From Microbacterium sp. AZCO (GTDB taxonomy: Bacteria > Actinomycetota > Actinomycetes > Actinomycetales > Microbacteriaceae), in the NCBI RefSeq assembly GCF_039614715.1, contig NZ_CP154857.1, positions 1,488,001-1,552,000 on the forward strand: a stretch of DNA of 64,000 nt. The letters are read 5' to 3'. Made by a program: the position numbers and the translations under genes. The notes under the pieces are model-generated. The model was not told the origin of the DNA. It saw nothing but the letters and a program-made list of their open reading frames with translations, and searched no databases. Positions 7,712-16,067 of this stretch are shown here, in pieces; within the stretch, counting starts at the first letter, position 1; every line of letters starts with the position of its first letter.

Positions 7712-9784
7712 TCACGCCGGGACGGCGGCCGCGGTGAGTCCGGACTCAGCCGCCTCGAGCTCCTTCGGAGCGATGAAGCGCTTGAAGGCGACCACCAGGA
7801 ACGCCGTCACGACGGTACCGGCCACGAGCGCCACCAGGAAGCCCCAGATGGGCTGGATCGCGAAGAGGACGAAGATGCCGCCGTGGGGTGCGTACGACTG
7901 GACGTTGAGCGCCATGCACAGGGCGCCCGTCACCGCACCGCCGACCATCGAGGCCGGAAGCACGCGCAGCGGGTCGGCCGCGGCGAACGGGATCGCACCC
8001 TCGGAGATGAACGACGCGCCGAGCAGCCACGCCGCCTTGCCGTTCTCACGCTCGACCGGCGTGAACAGGTTGCGTGCGAGCACGGTCGAGGCGAGTGCCA
8101 TCGCGAGCGGCGGCACCATGCCCGAGCACATGACGGCGGCCATGATGAGCAGCGGCGCAGGGTTGCTGGCGCTGCCCGCGGCGAGGCCGGCGACGGCGAA
8201 CGAGTACGCGACCTTGTTGATCGGTCCGCCGAGGTCGAAGCACATCATGAGTCCGAGCACGACGCCGAGGGCGATGGCGCCGACGCCGCTCTGCGAGAGC
8301 GCGGTGAGCCAGTCGTTGAGCCACGTCATGAGGGTTGCGATGGGCCGCCCGAGGAAGAGGATCAGCAGGCCCGAGGCCACGATGGATGCCAGCAGCGGGA
8401 TGATGACGACGGGCATGAGGCCGCGCAGCCAGCGCGGTGCCGGCCAGCTCGAGATCCACCACGCCGTGACACCGGCGAGGAGACCGCCCACGATGCCGCC
8501 GATGAAGCCGGCGTTCATGAGCACGGCCACGGCACCGGCGACGAAGCCGGGGGCGATGCCCGGCCGGTCGGCGATCGCGAACGCGATGTAGCCCGACAGC
8601 GCCGAGACGAGGAAGCCCATCGACGTCGCGCCGATCATGAACGCGACCGAGCCGAGGTACTGGCCGAGCCCGCCGGGAGGCAGGTTCCACAGCGCGTTCT
8701 GCGTGATGACGGTCGCGGCGTCGGCGGTGACGTTGTACCCGCCGAGGAGGAAGCCGAGGGCGATGAGCAGACCGCCGCCCGCGACGAACGGGATCATGTA
8801 GCTGACGCCGGTGAGGAGGATGCGCTGGATGCGGGCGCCCCACGACAGCGACTCGGTCGCCACCGCCGCCGTGCCCGCGCCGCCGCCGGCTCCCGAGACG
8901 CGCGTCGCGGCCGGGTTCTTGGCGGCGGCGACGGCTTCGGCGATGAGCTCGTTCGGCTCCTCGATGCCGCGCTTGACGCCCGAGCGCACGACCGGCTTCC
9001 CGGCGAAGCGCTGCAGCTCGCGCACGTCGACATCGGTCGCGAAGATCACGGCGTCCGCGCTGTCGATGATGTGCTGCGGCAGCGCCTGATAGCCGCTCGA
9101 CCCCTGCGGCTCGACGGTCAGGTCGACGCCGGTCTTCTTGCCGGCGGCGGTGAGCGCGTCGGCCGCCATGAAGGTGTGGGCGATGCCCGTCGCACACGAT
9201 GTGACGGCGACGAGGCGGGCGGGGCGGCCCTCGACCTCGAGGCCCGGGGCGACGCTCGCCGCGGCGGGGGCGGCGGCGGTCGCCGTGACGGGCGCGGCGG
9301 CGGGGGCGGCGGTCGCCGCGACCGGCGCGGCCTCCTCCTCGCCGATCGCCTGGCGCACGATCGAGACGACGTCGGTGGGCGTCGCCGCGGCGCGGAGGCC
9401 GCTCGTGAAGTCGTCCTGCATGAGGCTCCGCGCGAGCTTGGAGAGCACGGCGAGGTGGGCCTCTGCCGCGCCCTCGGGGGCGGCGATGAGGAACACGAGG
9501 TCGGCGGGGCCGTCGGGCGCGCCGAAGTCGACGCCGGGCTTCAGCCGCGCGAAGGCGAGCGAGGGCTCGGTGACCGCGGAGCTCTTGGCGTGCGGGATCG
9601 CGATGCCGCCGGGAAGCCCCGTTTCGTCCTTCTGCTCGCGCGCCCAGGCGTCGGCGAACAGCGCGTCGGCGTCGGTCGCGCGCCCTTGCGCGACGACGCG
9701 GGCGGCGAGGGCCTTGATGACGGCGGCCTTGTCGCCGCCCAGGCCGTCGTCGAGGCTGACGAGCTCTGGTGTGATGGTGGACAC
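7712..9784 (-). CDS. fruA: PTS fructose transporter EIIABC
   Basis: This 690-residue fused enzyme II imports fructose as fructose 1-phosphate. Domains run EIIA (about 1-150, active His65 in GIAIPHAKSS), an Ala/Pro-rich linker (about 155-180), EIIB (about 188-285, phosphorylated Cys197 in VAVTSCATGIAHTFMAA) and EIIC (about 325-670, eight or more membrane segments, with FVAGGGLLIALGFLLGGYN and GGPINKVAYSFA). The GTG at 9784 is chosen because AAGGAGG lies at a good distance. Longer in-frame readings continue into fruK-region sequence and are not plausible. It follows fruK by 47 bases and precedes ptsH, so uptake and the next kinase step are co-transcribed. Confidence 0.95.
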   Translation of the reverse strand: MSTITPELVSLDDGLGGDKAAVIKALAARVVAQGRATDADALFADAWAREQKDETGLPGGIAIPHAKSSAVTEPSLAFARLKPGVDFGAPDGPADLVFLIAAPEGAAEAHLAVLSKLARSLMQDDFTSGLRAAATPTDVVSIVRQAIGEEEAAPVAATAAPAAAPVTATAAAPAAASVAPGLEVEGRPARLVAVTSCATGIAHTFMAADALTAAGKKTGVDLTVEPQGSSGYQALPQHIIDSADAVIFATDVDVRELQRFAGKPVVRSGVKRGIEEPNELIAEAVAAAKNPAATRVSGAGGGAGTAAVATESLSWGARIQRILLTGVSYMIPFVAGGGLLIALGFLLGGYNVTADAATVITQNALWNLPPGGLGQYLGSVAFMIGATSMGFLVSALSGYIAFAIADRPGIAPGFVAGAVAVLMNAGFIGGIVGGLLAGVTAWWISSWPAPRWLRGLMPVVIIPLLASIVASGLLILFLGRPIATLMTWLNDWLTALSQSGVGAIALGVVLGLMMCFDLGGPINKVAYSFAVAGLAAGSASNPAPLLIMAAVMCSGMVPPLAMALASTVLARNLFTPVERENGKAAWLLGASFISEGAIPFAAADPLRVLPASMVGGAVTGALCMALNVQSYAPHGGIFVLFAIQPIWGFLVALVAGTVVTAFLVVAFKRFIAPKELEAAESGLTAAAVPA

Positions 9785-9831
9785 GGTGACCTCCTTGGTC
9801 GGTGTGGCGGTGTCGGGGATGGGTGGGGTGG

Positions 9832-10788
9832 TCAGGCGAGGCACCGCACGGGCACGTCGCCCGTCGGCAGGTCGGCGGGTGAGGGGGCTTGCGTGCCGGG
9901 GAGGGATGCCGCGGCCGCTCCGTACCGGATCGACCGGCGCAGCCGCTCCTCGGGGCCGGCGCCGTCGAGGTCGGCGAGGAGGTAGCCGGCGAGCGAGCTG
10001 TCTCCGGCACCGACGGTGCTCGCGACGCGGATCCGGGGCGGAGTGCCCGCCCACGCGCCGTCGGCGTCCACGAGGACGGCGCCGTGCGCGCCGAGCGTGA
10101 CGAGGGCGGCTCCGACCCGCTCGGGCACGAGTCGGCGGGCGACCGGGAGCACGGCGTCGGCGAGGTCCGCGCCGGGCTCGAGCGCGACGCCCGCGAGGTC
10201 TGCGAGCTCCTCGTCGTTGGGCTTGATGAGGTCGGGGCGTCCGTCGGCGACGACGGCGGTGAGCGCTGCACCGGAGGTGTCGACCGCGATGCGCGGGGCG
10301 TCGTGGCCGAAGCGCCCGCGGACCGCCTCGATGACGTCGACGTAGAACGCGTCGCCGGCGCCGGGGGGCAGTGAGCCGGCGAGAGCCAGCCAGCGCGCTC
10401 CCGCGCAGGCCTCGACGACGGCGTCGATGACCGCGGCGGTGTCGGCCTGGTCGAGTGCGGCGCCCGGGAGGTTGAGCTTCGTGGTGACGCCGGCCGGATC
10501 GGTGATCGTGATGTTCGCCCGCACGCGGCCGTGGATCGGCACGCGCCGGGCGGCGACGGCCGAGTGGCGCAGCGCCACGTCGAACGGGTCGTCGGCGGCG
10601 AGCGGCAGCACTGCGAGCGAGCGGGCGCCAGCCGCGGCGACGACGCGGGCCACGTTGATGCCCTTGCCGCCGGCGTCCTCCCGCGCCGAGGTCGCCGCCT
10701 GCACCTCACCGGGCTGCAGAGCACCGGCGAGCGTGATGGTGCGGTCGAGCGACGGGTTGGCCGTCAGCGTCACGATCATGCGGTCCAT
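9832..10788 (-). CDS. fruK: 1-phosphofructokinase
   Basis: This PfkB-family kinase phosphorylates fructose 1-phosphate to fructose 1,6-bisphosphate, the step after EIIABC uptake. The 318-residue protein shows MIVTLTANPSLDRTI at the start, the substrate motif GGKGINVARVVAAAGA, and the ATP/anion-hole motif STVGAGDSSLAGYLLADLDG with the catalytic Asp. Its start overlaps the end of fruR by 13 bases. The C-terminus is ordinary. Context and motifs make the assignment firm. Confidence 0.93.
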   Translation of the reverse strand: MDRMIVTLTANPSLDRTITLAGALQPGEVQAATSAREDAGGKGINVARVVAAAGARSLAVLPLAADDPFDVALRHSAVAARRVPIHGRVRANITITDPAGVTTKLNLPGAALDQADTAAVIDAVVEACAGARWLALAGSLPPGAGDAFYVDVIEAVRGRFGHDAPRIAVDTSGAALTAVVADGRPDLIKPNDEELADLAGVALEPGADLADAVLPVARRLVPERVGAALVTLGAHGAVLVDADGAWAGTPPRIRVASTVGAGDSSLAGYLLADLDGAGPEERLRRSIRYGAAAASLPGTQAPSPADLPTGDVPVRCLA

Positions 10789-11561
10789 ACCTCCACGTCG
10801 GCCGCGGCGAGGGCGTCGCCGAGCGACCCGTCGGGAGCGGCATCCGTCACGAGCACGTCGATGTCGCTGAGCTGCGCGAAGCGCACGAACGACTCGACGC
10901 CGAACTTGGCCTGGTCGGCGACCACGACGACGCGGCGCGACGCCCGCACGATCGCGGCTTTGACGGCGGCTTCGGCGGGGTCGGGGGTCGAGAGCCCGAA
11001 GTCGGCCGAGATGCCGTTGGCTCCGATGAATGCGAGGTCGGGACGCAGCGACGCCAGCGCCGTGAGCGTCGAGGTGCCGACGGCCGCGGCGGTGAGTCCG
11101 CGCACCTGACCGCCGAGCACGGTGAGGCCGATGTCGGGGAGGAGCGAGAGCGCGTGGGCGACGGGCACGGCGTGCGTCACGACGTCGAGGCGGGCGCCCG
11201 TGGCGGCGACGCGCTCCCCCAGACCTGCCGCGACGGCACCGACCGTCGAGCCGGCATCGAAGACGACGGCGCCGCGGTAGCCGTCGGTGATGACGTCGAG
11301 CGCGCGTCGCGCGATCCCGCGCTTGGCGTCGGAGTTCACCGTCATGCGCTCCGCGATGGAGGGCTCGGCGACGCTCCCCGTGCGGAGCGGCACAGCGCCG
11401 CCGTGCACGCGCCGCAGCCGGCCCTGCTGCTCGAGCGCGGCGAGATCGCGGCGGATGGTCTCGGTCGTGACGCCCAGGTCGTCGGCCAGACCGACGACGG
11501 AGACACGACCGCGCTCGGCCAGGTGCCGAGTGATCTGAGCTTGTCGCTCCGTCGCGTACAT
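10776..11561 (-). CDS. fruR: DeoR-family regulator of the fructose operon
   Basis: This 261-residue DeoR/GlpR-type regulator starts MYATERQAQITRHLAERGRV. The N-terminal winged helix includes VVGLADDLGVTTETIRRDLA and the linker LRRVHGGAVPL. The C-terminal sugar-phosphate-binding domain has FDAGSTVGAVAAGL and GANGISADFGLSTPDPAEAA. The family normally responds to fructose 1-phosphate. It is first in fruR-fruK-fruA-ptsH and so probably controls its own operon through the tandem repeats upstream. In-frame codons upstream to 11615 lie within the promoter and were rejected. Confidence 0.9.
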   Translation of the reverse strand: MYATERQAQITRHLAERGRVSVVGLADDLGVTTETIRRDLAALEQQGRLRRVHGGAVPLRTGSVAEPSIAERMTVNSDAKRGIARRALDVITDGYRGAVVFDAGSTVGAVAAGLGERVAATGARLDVVTHAVPVAHALSLLPDIGLTVLGGQVRGLTAAAVGTSTLTALASLRPDLAFIGANGISADFGLSTPDPAEAAVKAAIVRASRRVVVVADQAKFGVESFVRFAQLSDIDVLVTDAAPDGSLGDALAAADVEVWTA

Positions 11562-11588
11562 GTGGGTCCTCACCGTCAAGGTGTCACC

Positions 11589-11628
11589 AAGATACAACAC
11601 ACTCCCACGCAACACAACTCATTCCCAC
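11589..11628 (-). promoter_or_regulatory. fru operon promoter with tandem operator
   Basis: On the minus strand, TTGTGT (11612-11617) and TATCTT (11589-11594) are separated by exactly 17 bases, a good -35/-10 pair. Overlapping it are two direct repeats with a 20-base period, beginning GTGGGAATGAGTTGT and GTGGGAGTGTGTTGT. A two-turn spacing that covers both boxes is what a repressor such as FruR would use. The leader to fruR is about 27 bases. Confidence 0.65.
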
Positions 11629-11661
11629 AGAAAAGAAGATGACCGGGCTGCGCGCCTCGGG

Positions 11662-11667
11662 TAGCCT
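11662..11667 (+). promoter_or_regulatory. -10 box of leaderless APH-like gene
   Basis: TAGCCT is followed by six bases and then GTG at 11674, so transcription is expected to begin at the start codon. No Shine-Dalgarno sequence is present, which supports a leaderless message. Confidence 0.5.
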
Positions 11668-11673
11668 CGCGAA

Positions 11674-12600
11674 GTGCCCGACATGCCCGCCGCCGAGGTG
11701 CGGCTGAGCGAAGACCTCGTGCGCCGACTCGTCGTCGCGCAGAGCGGGATCCGGGATGCCGCGAGCCTCCCCCTCTCGATGGCCGCGAGCGGCTGGGACT
11801 GCGAGCTCTGGCGGCTCGGCCCCGATCTCGCCGTGCGTCTCCCTCGGCGCGCCCTGGCGGCACCGCTCGTCGTCAACGAGCAGTGGGCGCTCCCCCGCAT
11901 CGGGCCGCTGGTCGAGGCGACCGGGATCCGCGTTCCCGTCCCGCTCGTCGCGGGCCGGCCGGTCCCTTCCTACCCCTGGCCCTGGTCGATCGTGCCGTGG
12001 TTCGAGGGCGTGGCCGGACTCGACGTCCCGCGTCCCGACCGCTCGCCGTGGGCCGTGCCCCTCGCCGGCGCGCTCCACGCACTCCACGTCGAGGCGCCGC
12101 CGGACGCACCGCTCAACCCCGTCCGCGGCGTGCCGCTCGCGGACCGGGCAGCGATCGTCGGCGAGCGGCTGGCACTGCTGCGAGGGCGCCACCCCGGCGG
12201 TCTCCTCGACGTCGCCGCGACGGCGTGGCGCCGCGGCCTGGCCGCCGCGCCGTGGTCACGGCCTCCGGTCTGGATCCACGGCGATCTGCACCCGGGCAAT
12301 CTCGTCGCCCGCGACGGCACCCTCGTCGCGATCGTCGACTTCGGCGACGTGACCTCCGGCGATCCGGCCTACGACCTCGCGGTCGCGTGGATCGCGTTCG
12401 ACGCCGACGGCCGCGAGCTCTTCGCGCGCGCCGCCGGGGCCGATGCCGCGACCTGGATCCGCGCTCGCGCGTGGGCGGCCGCGTTCGCCGTGCTTCTGCT
12501 CGCGCACAGCGACGACAACCCCGGCTATGCGCAGCTCGGCTTCGAGACGCTCGAGGAGATCCGGGGCGATCAGGCGTCTTCGGTCGCGCGCACGACGTAG
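11674..12600 (+). CDS. aminoglycoside phosphotransferase-family kinase
   Basis: This 308-residue small-molecule kinase has the APH fold. The Brenner-type catalytic motif is VWIHGDLHPGNLVARDG (residues about 204-220), and the metal-binding motif is IVDFGDVTSGDPAYDLAV. The N-terminal lobe has ASGWDCELWRLGPDLAVRLP, the nucleotide-binding strands. The family includes antibiotic kinases and many of unknown substrate, so resistance should not be assumed. The GTG at 11674 is taken because of the 6-base spacing to TAGCCT; ATG at 11683 is the alternative. Its 3' end overlaps the convergent gene at 12570 by 31 bases, which is unusual. Confidence 0.85.
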   Translation: MPDMPAAEVRLSEDLVRRLVVAQSGIRDAASLPLSMAASGWDCELWRLGPDLAVRLPRRALAAPLVVNEQWALPRIGPLVEATGIRVPVPLVAGRPVPSYPWPWSIVPWFEGVAGLDVPRPDRSPWAVPLAGALHALHVEAPPDAPLNPVRGVPLADRAAIVGERLALLRGRHPGGLLDVAATAWRRGLAAAPWSRPPVWIHGDLHPGNLVARDGTLVAIVDFGDVTSGDPAYDLAVAWIAFDADGRELFARAAGADAATWIRARAWAAAFAVLLLAHSDDNPGYAQLGFETLEEIRGDQASSVARTT

Positions 12601-13331
12601 ACGTCGACCGTGCCGCCGTCCCACAGGAAGCGCACGAACGACCCCGTCGGCACGTCGAGTCCCGAGCTCTTCAGGCTCAGGGTCGTGCGGTCGGCGACGA
12701 TGTCGAGCATCGTCGGCAAAGGCTTGACGGCGCAGCTCTGATTCCACAGCTGCCCCTCGGTGCTCAGCACGAGACACGAGAAGTCGCGCCTGCCTTCGAC
12801 CGTCCACACGTCCAGCGAGCCGACGGCCCCGCGGTACTCCAGTGCGGACGCCGTCACGCCGAGGAAGTCGAGCATGCCCTGGTCGAGGTCGGGCACGGCG
12901 ACCTTGTCGGACGCGGCCGTCACCGCGAGGCTCACCTCGGGCCGAGGATGCGAGAGGGCCTCCGTCAGGGCGAACGCGAGGGAGGCGACCGCCACGACGC
13001 CGGCGACCGCCGCGACGAGCCACGGCAGGCGGCGGCGGAAGCGCGATTCGACGACGGGAGGGGATGCCTCCTCCGCCGGCTCCTGCACCCCGTCGACGTC
13101 GCTCGTGGATGCCGGCTCGGGGGCGGCATCCCTCGTCTCCTGCTCCTCGGGAGCGGGTGGCTCCACGGCCACGGGGCCACCCGAGAAGGTGAGGCCGCCC
13201 CGCTCCGCGTCCTCGAGCTCGGCGAGCCGCGCCTGCGCCGAGGGGTCGCCGTGGATGTCGGCCTCGGGCCCGTAGGCGCGACGCCGAAGTTCGGCGAGCT
13301 CGCCGACGGCGGCATCGGGCTGCGCGGGCAT
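12570..13331 (-). CDS. one-TM hypothetical protein, paralogue A flanking the CHAT locus
   Basis: This is a 253-residue protein of no recognised family. The N-terminal block GELAELRRRAYGPEADIHGD (residues about 10-29) is followed by an acidic, Pro/Glu-rich stretch. One transmembrane helix lies at about 102-122 (LPWLVAAVAGVVAVASLAFA). An extracytoplasmic domain of about 120 residues has two Cys (FSCLVL and NQSCAVK) and ends WDGGTVDVYVVRATEDA. It shares N-terminal motif, topology and C-terminal domain with the protein at 22859-23602 (GQNVDVYVVRNGQT). A -10-like GATAAT lies 6 bases before the ATG, so it is probably leaderless. The pair brackets the sigma/S8/CHAT/vWA genes. Confidence 0.8.
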   Translation of the reverse strand: MPAQPDAAVGELAELRRRAYGPEADIHGDPSAQARLAELEDAERGGLTFSGGPVAVEPPAPEEQETRDAAPEPASTSDVDGVQEPAEEASPPVVESRFRRRLPWLVAAVAGVVAVASLAFALTEALSHPRPEVSLAVTAASDKVAVPDLDQGMLDFLGVTASALEYRGAVGSLDVWTVEGRRDFSCLVLSTEGQLWNQSCAVKPLPTMLDIVADRTTLSLKSSGLDVPTGSFVRFLWDGGTVDVYVVRATEDA

Positions 13332-13337
13332 GCCCCC

Positions 13338-13343
13338 ATTATC
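13338..13343 (-). promoter_or_regulatory. -10 box of paralogue A
   Basis: GATAAT (minus strand) is followed by GGGGGC and the ATG at 13331. The sister gene has the same layout (ATAATGGGAGCATGCCCG), so the promoter and start are conserved between the paralogues. Confidence 0.6.
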
Positions 13344-13355
13344 GGGCGATCTTCG

Positions 13356-13367
13356 GATGTATCAGGC
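13356..13367 (+). promoter_or_regulatory. shared upstream element GATGTATCAGGC (sigma-S8-CHAT operon)
   Basis: GATGTATCAGGC lies 42 bases before the sigma ATG and recurs exactly at 18879-18890 upstream of the vWA gene in the same orientation. A pyrimidine-rich spacer and a CTC...CCA.CG.GG-like block follow in both places. It may be the -35 part of a promoter recognised by the local ECF sigma factor. The repetition is seen; the function is inferred. Confidence 0.4.
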
Positions 13368-13409
13368 GCGCTCTATCGCTCTCTTCCCAGCGTGGACACA
13401 ATGGGCCCT

Positions 13410-14024
13410 ATGACGCACGCGGGCGCGGAAGCCTCCGTCGAGTCCGTCGAACCGGCTCGGTGGGAGCGCGCAGCCGCGCTGTTCGTGCGCTGGCGGGAGG
13501 GCGACAGCCGAGCTATGGACGAGCTCGTGCGGCTGATGACGCCGCCGCTCTGGCACATCGTGCGCTCATACGGTCTGGACGCGTCGCTCGCGGAGGATGT
13601 CGTGCAGACGACATGGCTCACGCTCGTGCGCCGGCACGCGACGATCACCGATCCGCTGGCCGTCTCAGGCTGGCTCACGATGTGCGCGCGGCGAGAGGCC
13701 TGGCGCGTCGGCAAGCAGCATCGGCTCGCCACGCCGACCGAGGCCGAGGCGCTCGAGCCGCACCTGCCCGTGCACGAGTCGGCGGAGCAGACGGCGGCTG
13801 CGGACGACGAGCGCCGGCGCCTCTGGACCGCCGTGGGCCGGCTCGACGAACGCTGCCGGCACCTGCTTCGGATCGTGGCCTTCGACGACCGCCCCGACTA
13901 CGCGCGCATCGCGGAAGACCTCTCGATGCCCGTCGGCTCCATCGGACCGACGCGACAGCGCTGCCTCGCGAAACTCCGCGCCGAACTCGAGGGCGCGGGC
14001 TTGGGAGAAGATCATGGACACTGA
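13410..14024 (+). CDS. ECF-type sigma factor of the S8/CHAT operon
   Basis: This 204-residue sigma factor starts MTHAGAEASVESVEPARWER. Region 2 is LVRLMTPPLWHIVRSYGLDA with LAEDVVQTTWLTLVRRH. Region 4 is FDDRPDYARIAEDLSMPVGS with the recognition helix SIGPTRQRCLAKLRAELEG. The longer alternative starts at 13401. The 13410 ATG has a -10-like CACAAT seven bases ahead and no Shine-Dalgarno, so the message may be leaderless. The 3' end overlaps the next gene by 11 bases. The genes that follow (small protein, protease, TPR-CHAT) are on the same strand with minimal gaps, so the sigma factor most likely serves this system, perhaps with autoregulation. Confidence 0.88.
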   Translation: MTHAGAEASVESVEPARWERAAALFVRWREGDSRAMDELVRLMTPPLWHIVRSYGLDASLAEDVVQTTWLTLVRRHATITDPLAVSGWLTMCARREAWRVGKQHRLATPTEAEALEPHLPVHESAEQTAAADDERRRLWTAVGRLDERCRHLLRIVAFDDRPDYARIAEDLSMPVGSIGPTRQRCLAKLRAELEGAGLGEDHGH

Positions 14025-14484
14025 CGACGCACGCGCCGACGCGGCGCTGTTCGAGCGATTGCGAGAGGCCTGGCAGGAGGCCGATCCGGTGCCCGCGGAC
14101 CTCGCCGACCGGATGGTGGCGGCGGTGGCCGTCGAAGACCTCTCGCGCGAGTACGCGCTGCTGACGCTCGTCGAGGGCTCCGCTCCGGCGGCCGTCCGCG
14201 GCGAGGCCGACACCGCGACGCTGCAGTTCAGCGACGGCGAGACGAATGTGCTGCTGCACGTGACCGCGACCGAGGACGGCTCACGCCGCATCGACGGGTG
14301 GGTGGATGCCGCGCCCCTCGCGATCCGTCTCGTGCAGGGAGACCGGGACTGGGGGGCCTCGGCCGACGAGCACGGGCGATTCGCCTTCGACTCCATTCCG
14401 CCCGGCGTCTCGCTGCTGCGGCTCGTGGTGAGCGGGTCGGACGGCGACGTGCACGACTTCCGGACGCCGCAGTTCGAGGTCTGA
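14014..14484 (+). CDS. small two-part protein between sigma factor and S8 protease
   Basis: This 156-residue protein starts MDTDDARADAALFERLREAW and has no signal peptide or membrane segment. Residues about 8-48 are helical and acidic (DPVPADLADRMVAAVAVEDL). Residues about 60-156 look like a beta-sandwich, and SADEHGRFAFDSIPPGVSLL resembles the GRFxFxxxPPG signature of carboxypeptidase-regulatory-like domains. GGGAGAAG supplies a ribosome-binding site inside the sigma gene, and the 11-base overlap implies coupled translation. In sigma/anti-sigma pairs this position is often the regulator, so it is a candidate sigma-binding protein or a substrate of the neighbouring proteases. Neither role is shown by sequence. 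Confidence 0.75.
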   Translation: MDTDDARADAALFERLREAWQEADPVPADLADRMVAAVAVEDLSREYALLTLVEGSAPAAVRGEADTATLQFSDGETNVLLHVTATEDGSRRIDGWVDAAPLAIRLVQGDRDWGASADEHGRFAFDSIPPGVSLLRLVVSGSDGDVHDFRTPQFEV

Positions 14485-14492
14485 GGCGAGGG

Positions 14493-16046
14493 ATGGATTC
14501 CACGGATGGTGCCGATGAGCAGGGAGCGACCATGAGCGATGCGACGAAGCGGGCGACCGGCGATGCGAACGGATGGCGGAGAGTGCCGCGGTTCTCGGTG
14601 CTCGACCCTGCGGGCGAGCCGCCGCACTCCGTCTACTCGACGGTGTACGTGACGGATGAGCTCCTCATCGACACCGCCGTGGTGGACGAGGAGGCGCTCC
14701 GCAGTCTGCGCGCGCTCGCCGGGACCGCGGGCTGGCGGCTCGAGTTCGAGGAGGACCGACGCGAGCTCGCGGCATTCGCCTCCCGCCAGACCGCCCCGCG
14801 ATCCCGGGGCGCGAGCACGACCGTGCCCGTCCGCCTCCGGGCTGAGCGCACGGGCGAGCGCGTGGCGGCGACTCCCGACGCGTGGGCCCTGCTCCGCGAG
14901 GTGCGCCGCTCCTCGTGGGGGAAGCGCGGAATCGGGCTCAACCACGTGCTCTCGATCGACTCCCTGGGCGTCAACCCGTTCAAGGCGAACCCGTTCAAAG
15001 CCAACCCGTTCAAGGCGAATCCGTTCAAGGCCAACCCGTTCAAGGCGAACGGCACAGTCGGCATCGACAGCTACGCGGAGCCGGGCTTCGGCGGGCTGCA
15101 GCCCGTGACATACCTGGGACCTGCCCCGCTCGGCCCTGATCCCGAGGCGGGTCCGATCGTCGCGATCTTCGACACGGGATGCGGAAAGCATCCCTGGCTG
15201 GAGGACGCGGTGAACCCGCTGCTCGCCAGCGCGGCGGCGATCAGCATGCCGCCTGATCCCCGCGGGAATCCCGACGACGAGCCGTCGCTGGCCGAACCGC
15301 TGGACGGCATCTTCGACGACGCCGCAGGACACGGCACCTTCATCGCCGGCATCATCCGGCAGAAGTGCCCTGAGGCGCTCATCCTTCCGATCCGGGTCGC
15401 CGACGGCGAGGGCGTGATCATCGAGGACGACCTGCTCGGCGCCCTCGGCCTGCTGGTCGAGTTCATGGACGACCGTGCGAAGGAGGACCCGGCACGACCC
15501 AACGTCTCGGTGCTCAACCTGTCGTTCAGCTACTACCACGAGACGCCGGACGACCCGGACACCGTCTCCGAGATGGCGAAGCTGCTCGACGACGTCCGCA
15601 GTCGCGGGTGCGTCGTGGTCTGCTCGGCCGGCAACGACGCGACGGCGCGGCCGACCTATCCGGCGGCGATTCCCGCGACCGACCCGGGTCGTCACGTCTC
15701 GGTCGGCGCGCTCAATCCCTCCGACCGGTCCGTCGCGCTCTTCTCGAACATCGGCGACTGGGTCCGGGTCTACGCGCCGGGCGTGTCGGTCATGTCGACG
15801 CTGCCGATCGGGTTCGAGGGCGGACTCCAATCCGGCACCAGCAACCCCGAACTCGGCCTCCTCCGCCAGACGCTCGACGCCGACGACTTCCGCGGCGGCT
15901 TCGGCGTGTGGAGCGGGACGTCGTTCGCAGCGCCCGTCGTTGCGGGACTCGTCGCCGCCCGGATCGCCGCCGGCGAGAGCCCCGAGGCCGCCACGGCGTC
16001 GGTCGTGAAGGAGCTCGAAGAGGAGGACCAGTCGCGCATGGGGTGA
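14493..16046 (+). CDS. S8 (subtilisin-like) serine peptidase with NPFKA repeats
   Basis: This 517-residue cytoplasmic subtilase has no signal peptide. From the 14493 ATG the catalytic triad is Asp227 (AIFDTGCG), His280 (AGHGTFIAGI) and Ser477 (SGTSFAAPVVAGL), with the oxyanion Asn in CSAGNDATARP. An N-terminal region of about 160 residues precedes five tandem NPFKA units (residues 161-185). The catalytic domain follows after about 30 more residues. ATG at 14532 with AGGGAG five bases upstream is an equally good start (504 residues). The gene lies between the small protein and the TPR-CHAT gene, with gaps of 8 and 21 bases. The fold is certain. The target is unknown, but the operon suggests it acts in a proteolytic cascade. 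Confidence 0.9.
   Translation: MDSTDGADEQGATMSDATKRATGDANGWRRVPRFSVLDPAGEPPHSVYSTVYVTDELLIDTAVVDEEALRSLRALAGTAGWRLEFEEDRRELAAFASRQTAPRSRGASTTVPVRLRAERTGERVAATPDAWALLREVRRSSWGKRGIGLNHVLSIDSLGVNPFKANPFKANPFKANPFKANPFKANGTVGIDSYAEPGFGGLQPVTYLGPAPLGPDPEAGPIVAIFDTGCGKHPWLEDAVNPLLASAAAISMPPDPRGNPDDEPSLAEPLDGIFDDAAGHGTFIAGIIRQKCPEALILPIRVADGEGVIIEDDLLGALGLLVEFMDDRAKEDPARPNVSVLNLSFSYYHETPDDPDTVSEMAKLLDDVRSRGCVVVCSAGNDATARPTYPAAIPATDPGRHVSVGALNPSDRSVALFSNIGDWVRVYAPGVSVMSTLPIGFEGGLQSGTSNPELGLLRQTLDADDFRGGFGVWSGTSFAAPVVAGLVAARIAAGESPEAATASVVKELEEEDQSRMG
14973..15047 (+). repeat. five tandem 15-bp units encoding NPFKA
   Basis: Five in-frame copies of AAC-CCG-TTC-AAG-GCG differ only at synonymous third positions (AAT for AAC, AAA for AAG, GCC for GCG). 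The peptide repeat is therefore held constant while the DNA has drifted, arguing for selection on the protein. It sits in the linker between the N-terminal region and the peptidase domain. Confidence 0.95.
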
Positions 16047-16067
16047 GCCGGCGGCCATTCTGGGAGG

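Noticed and set aside
11674..12600. Calling the APH-fold gene an aminoglycoside resistance gene
   Set aside because: The fold covers many metabolic kinases, and nothing in sequence or context points to antibiotic substrates.
14633..15064. LALNGFALNG repeats on the minus strand, resembling a pentapeptide-repeat protein
   Set aside because: They are the antisense of the NPFKA repeats and no surrounding fold or start supports a gene.
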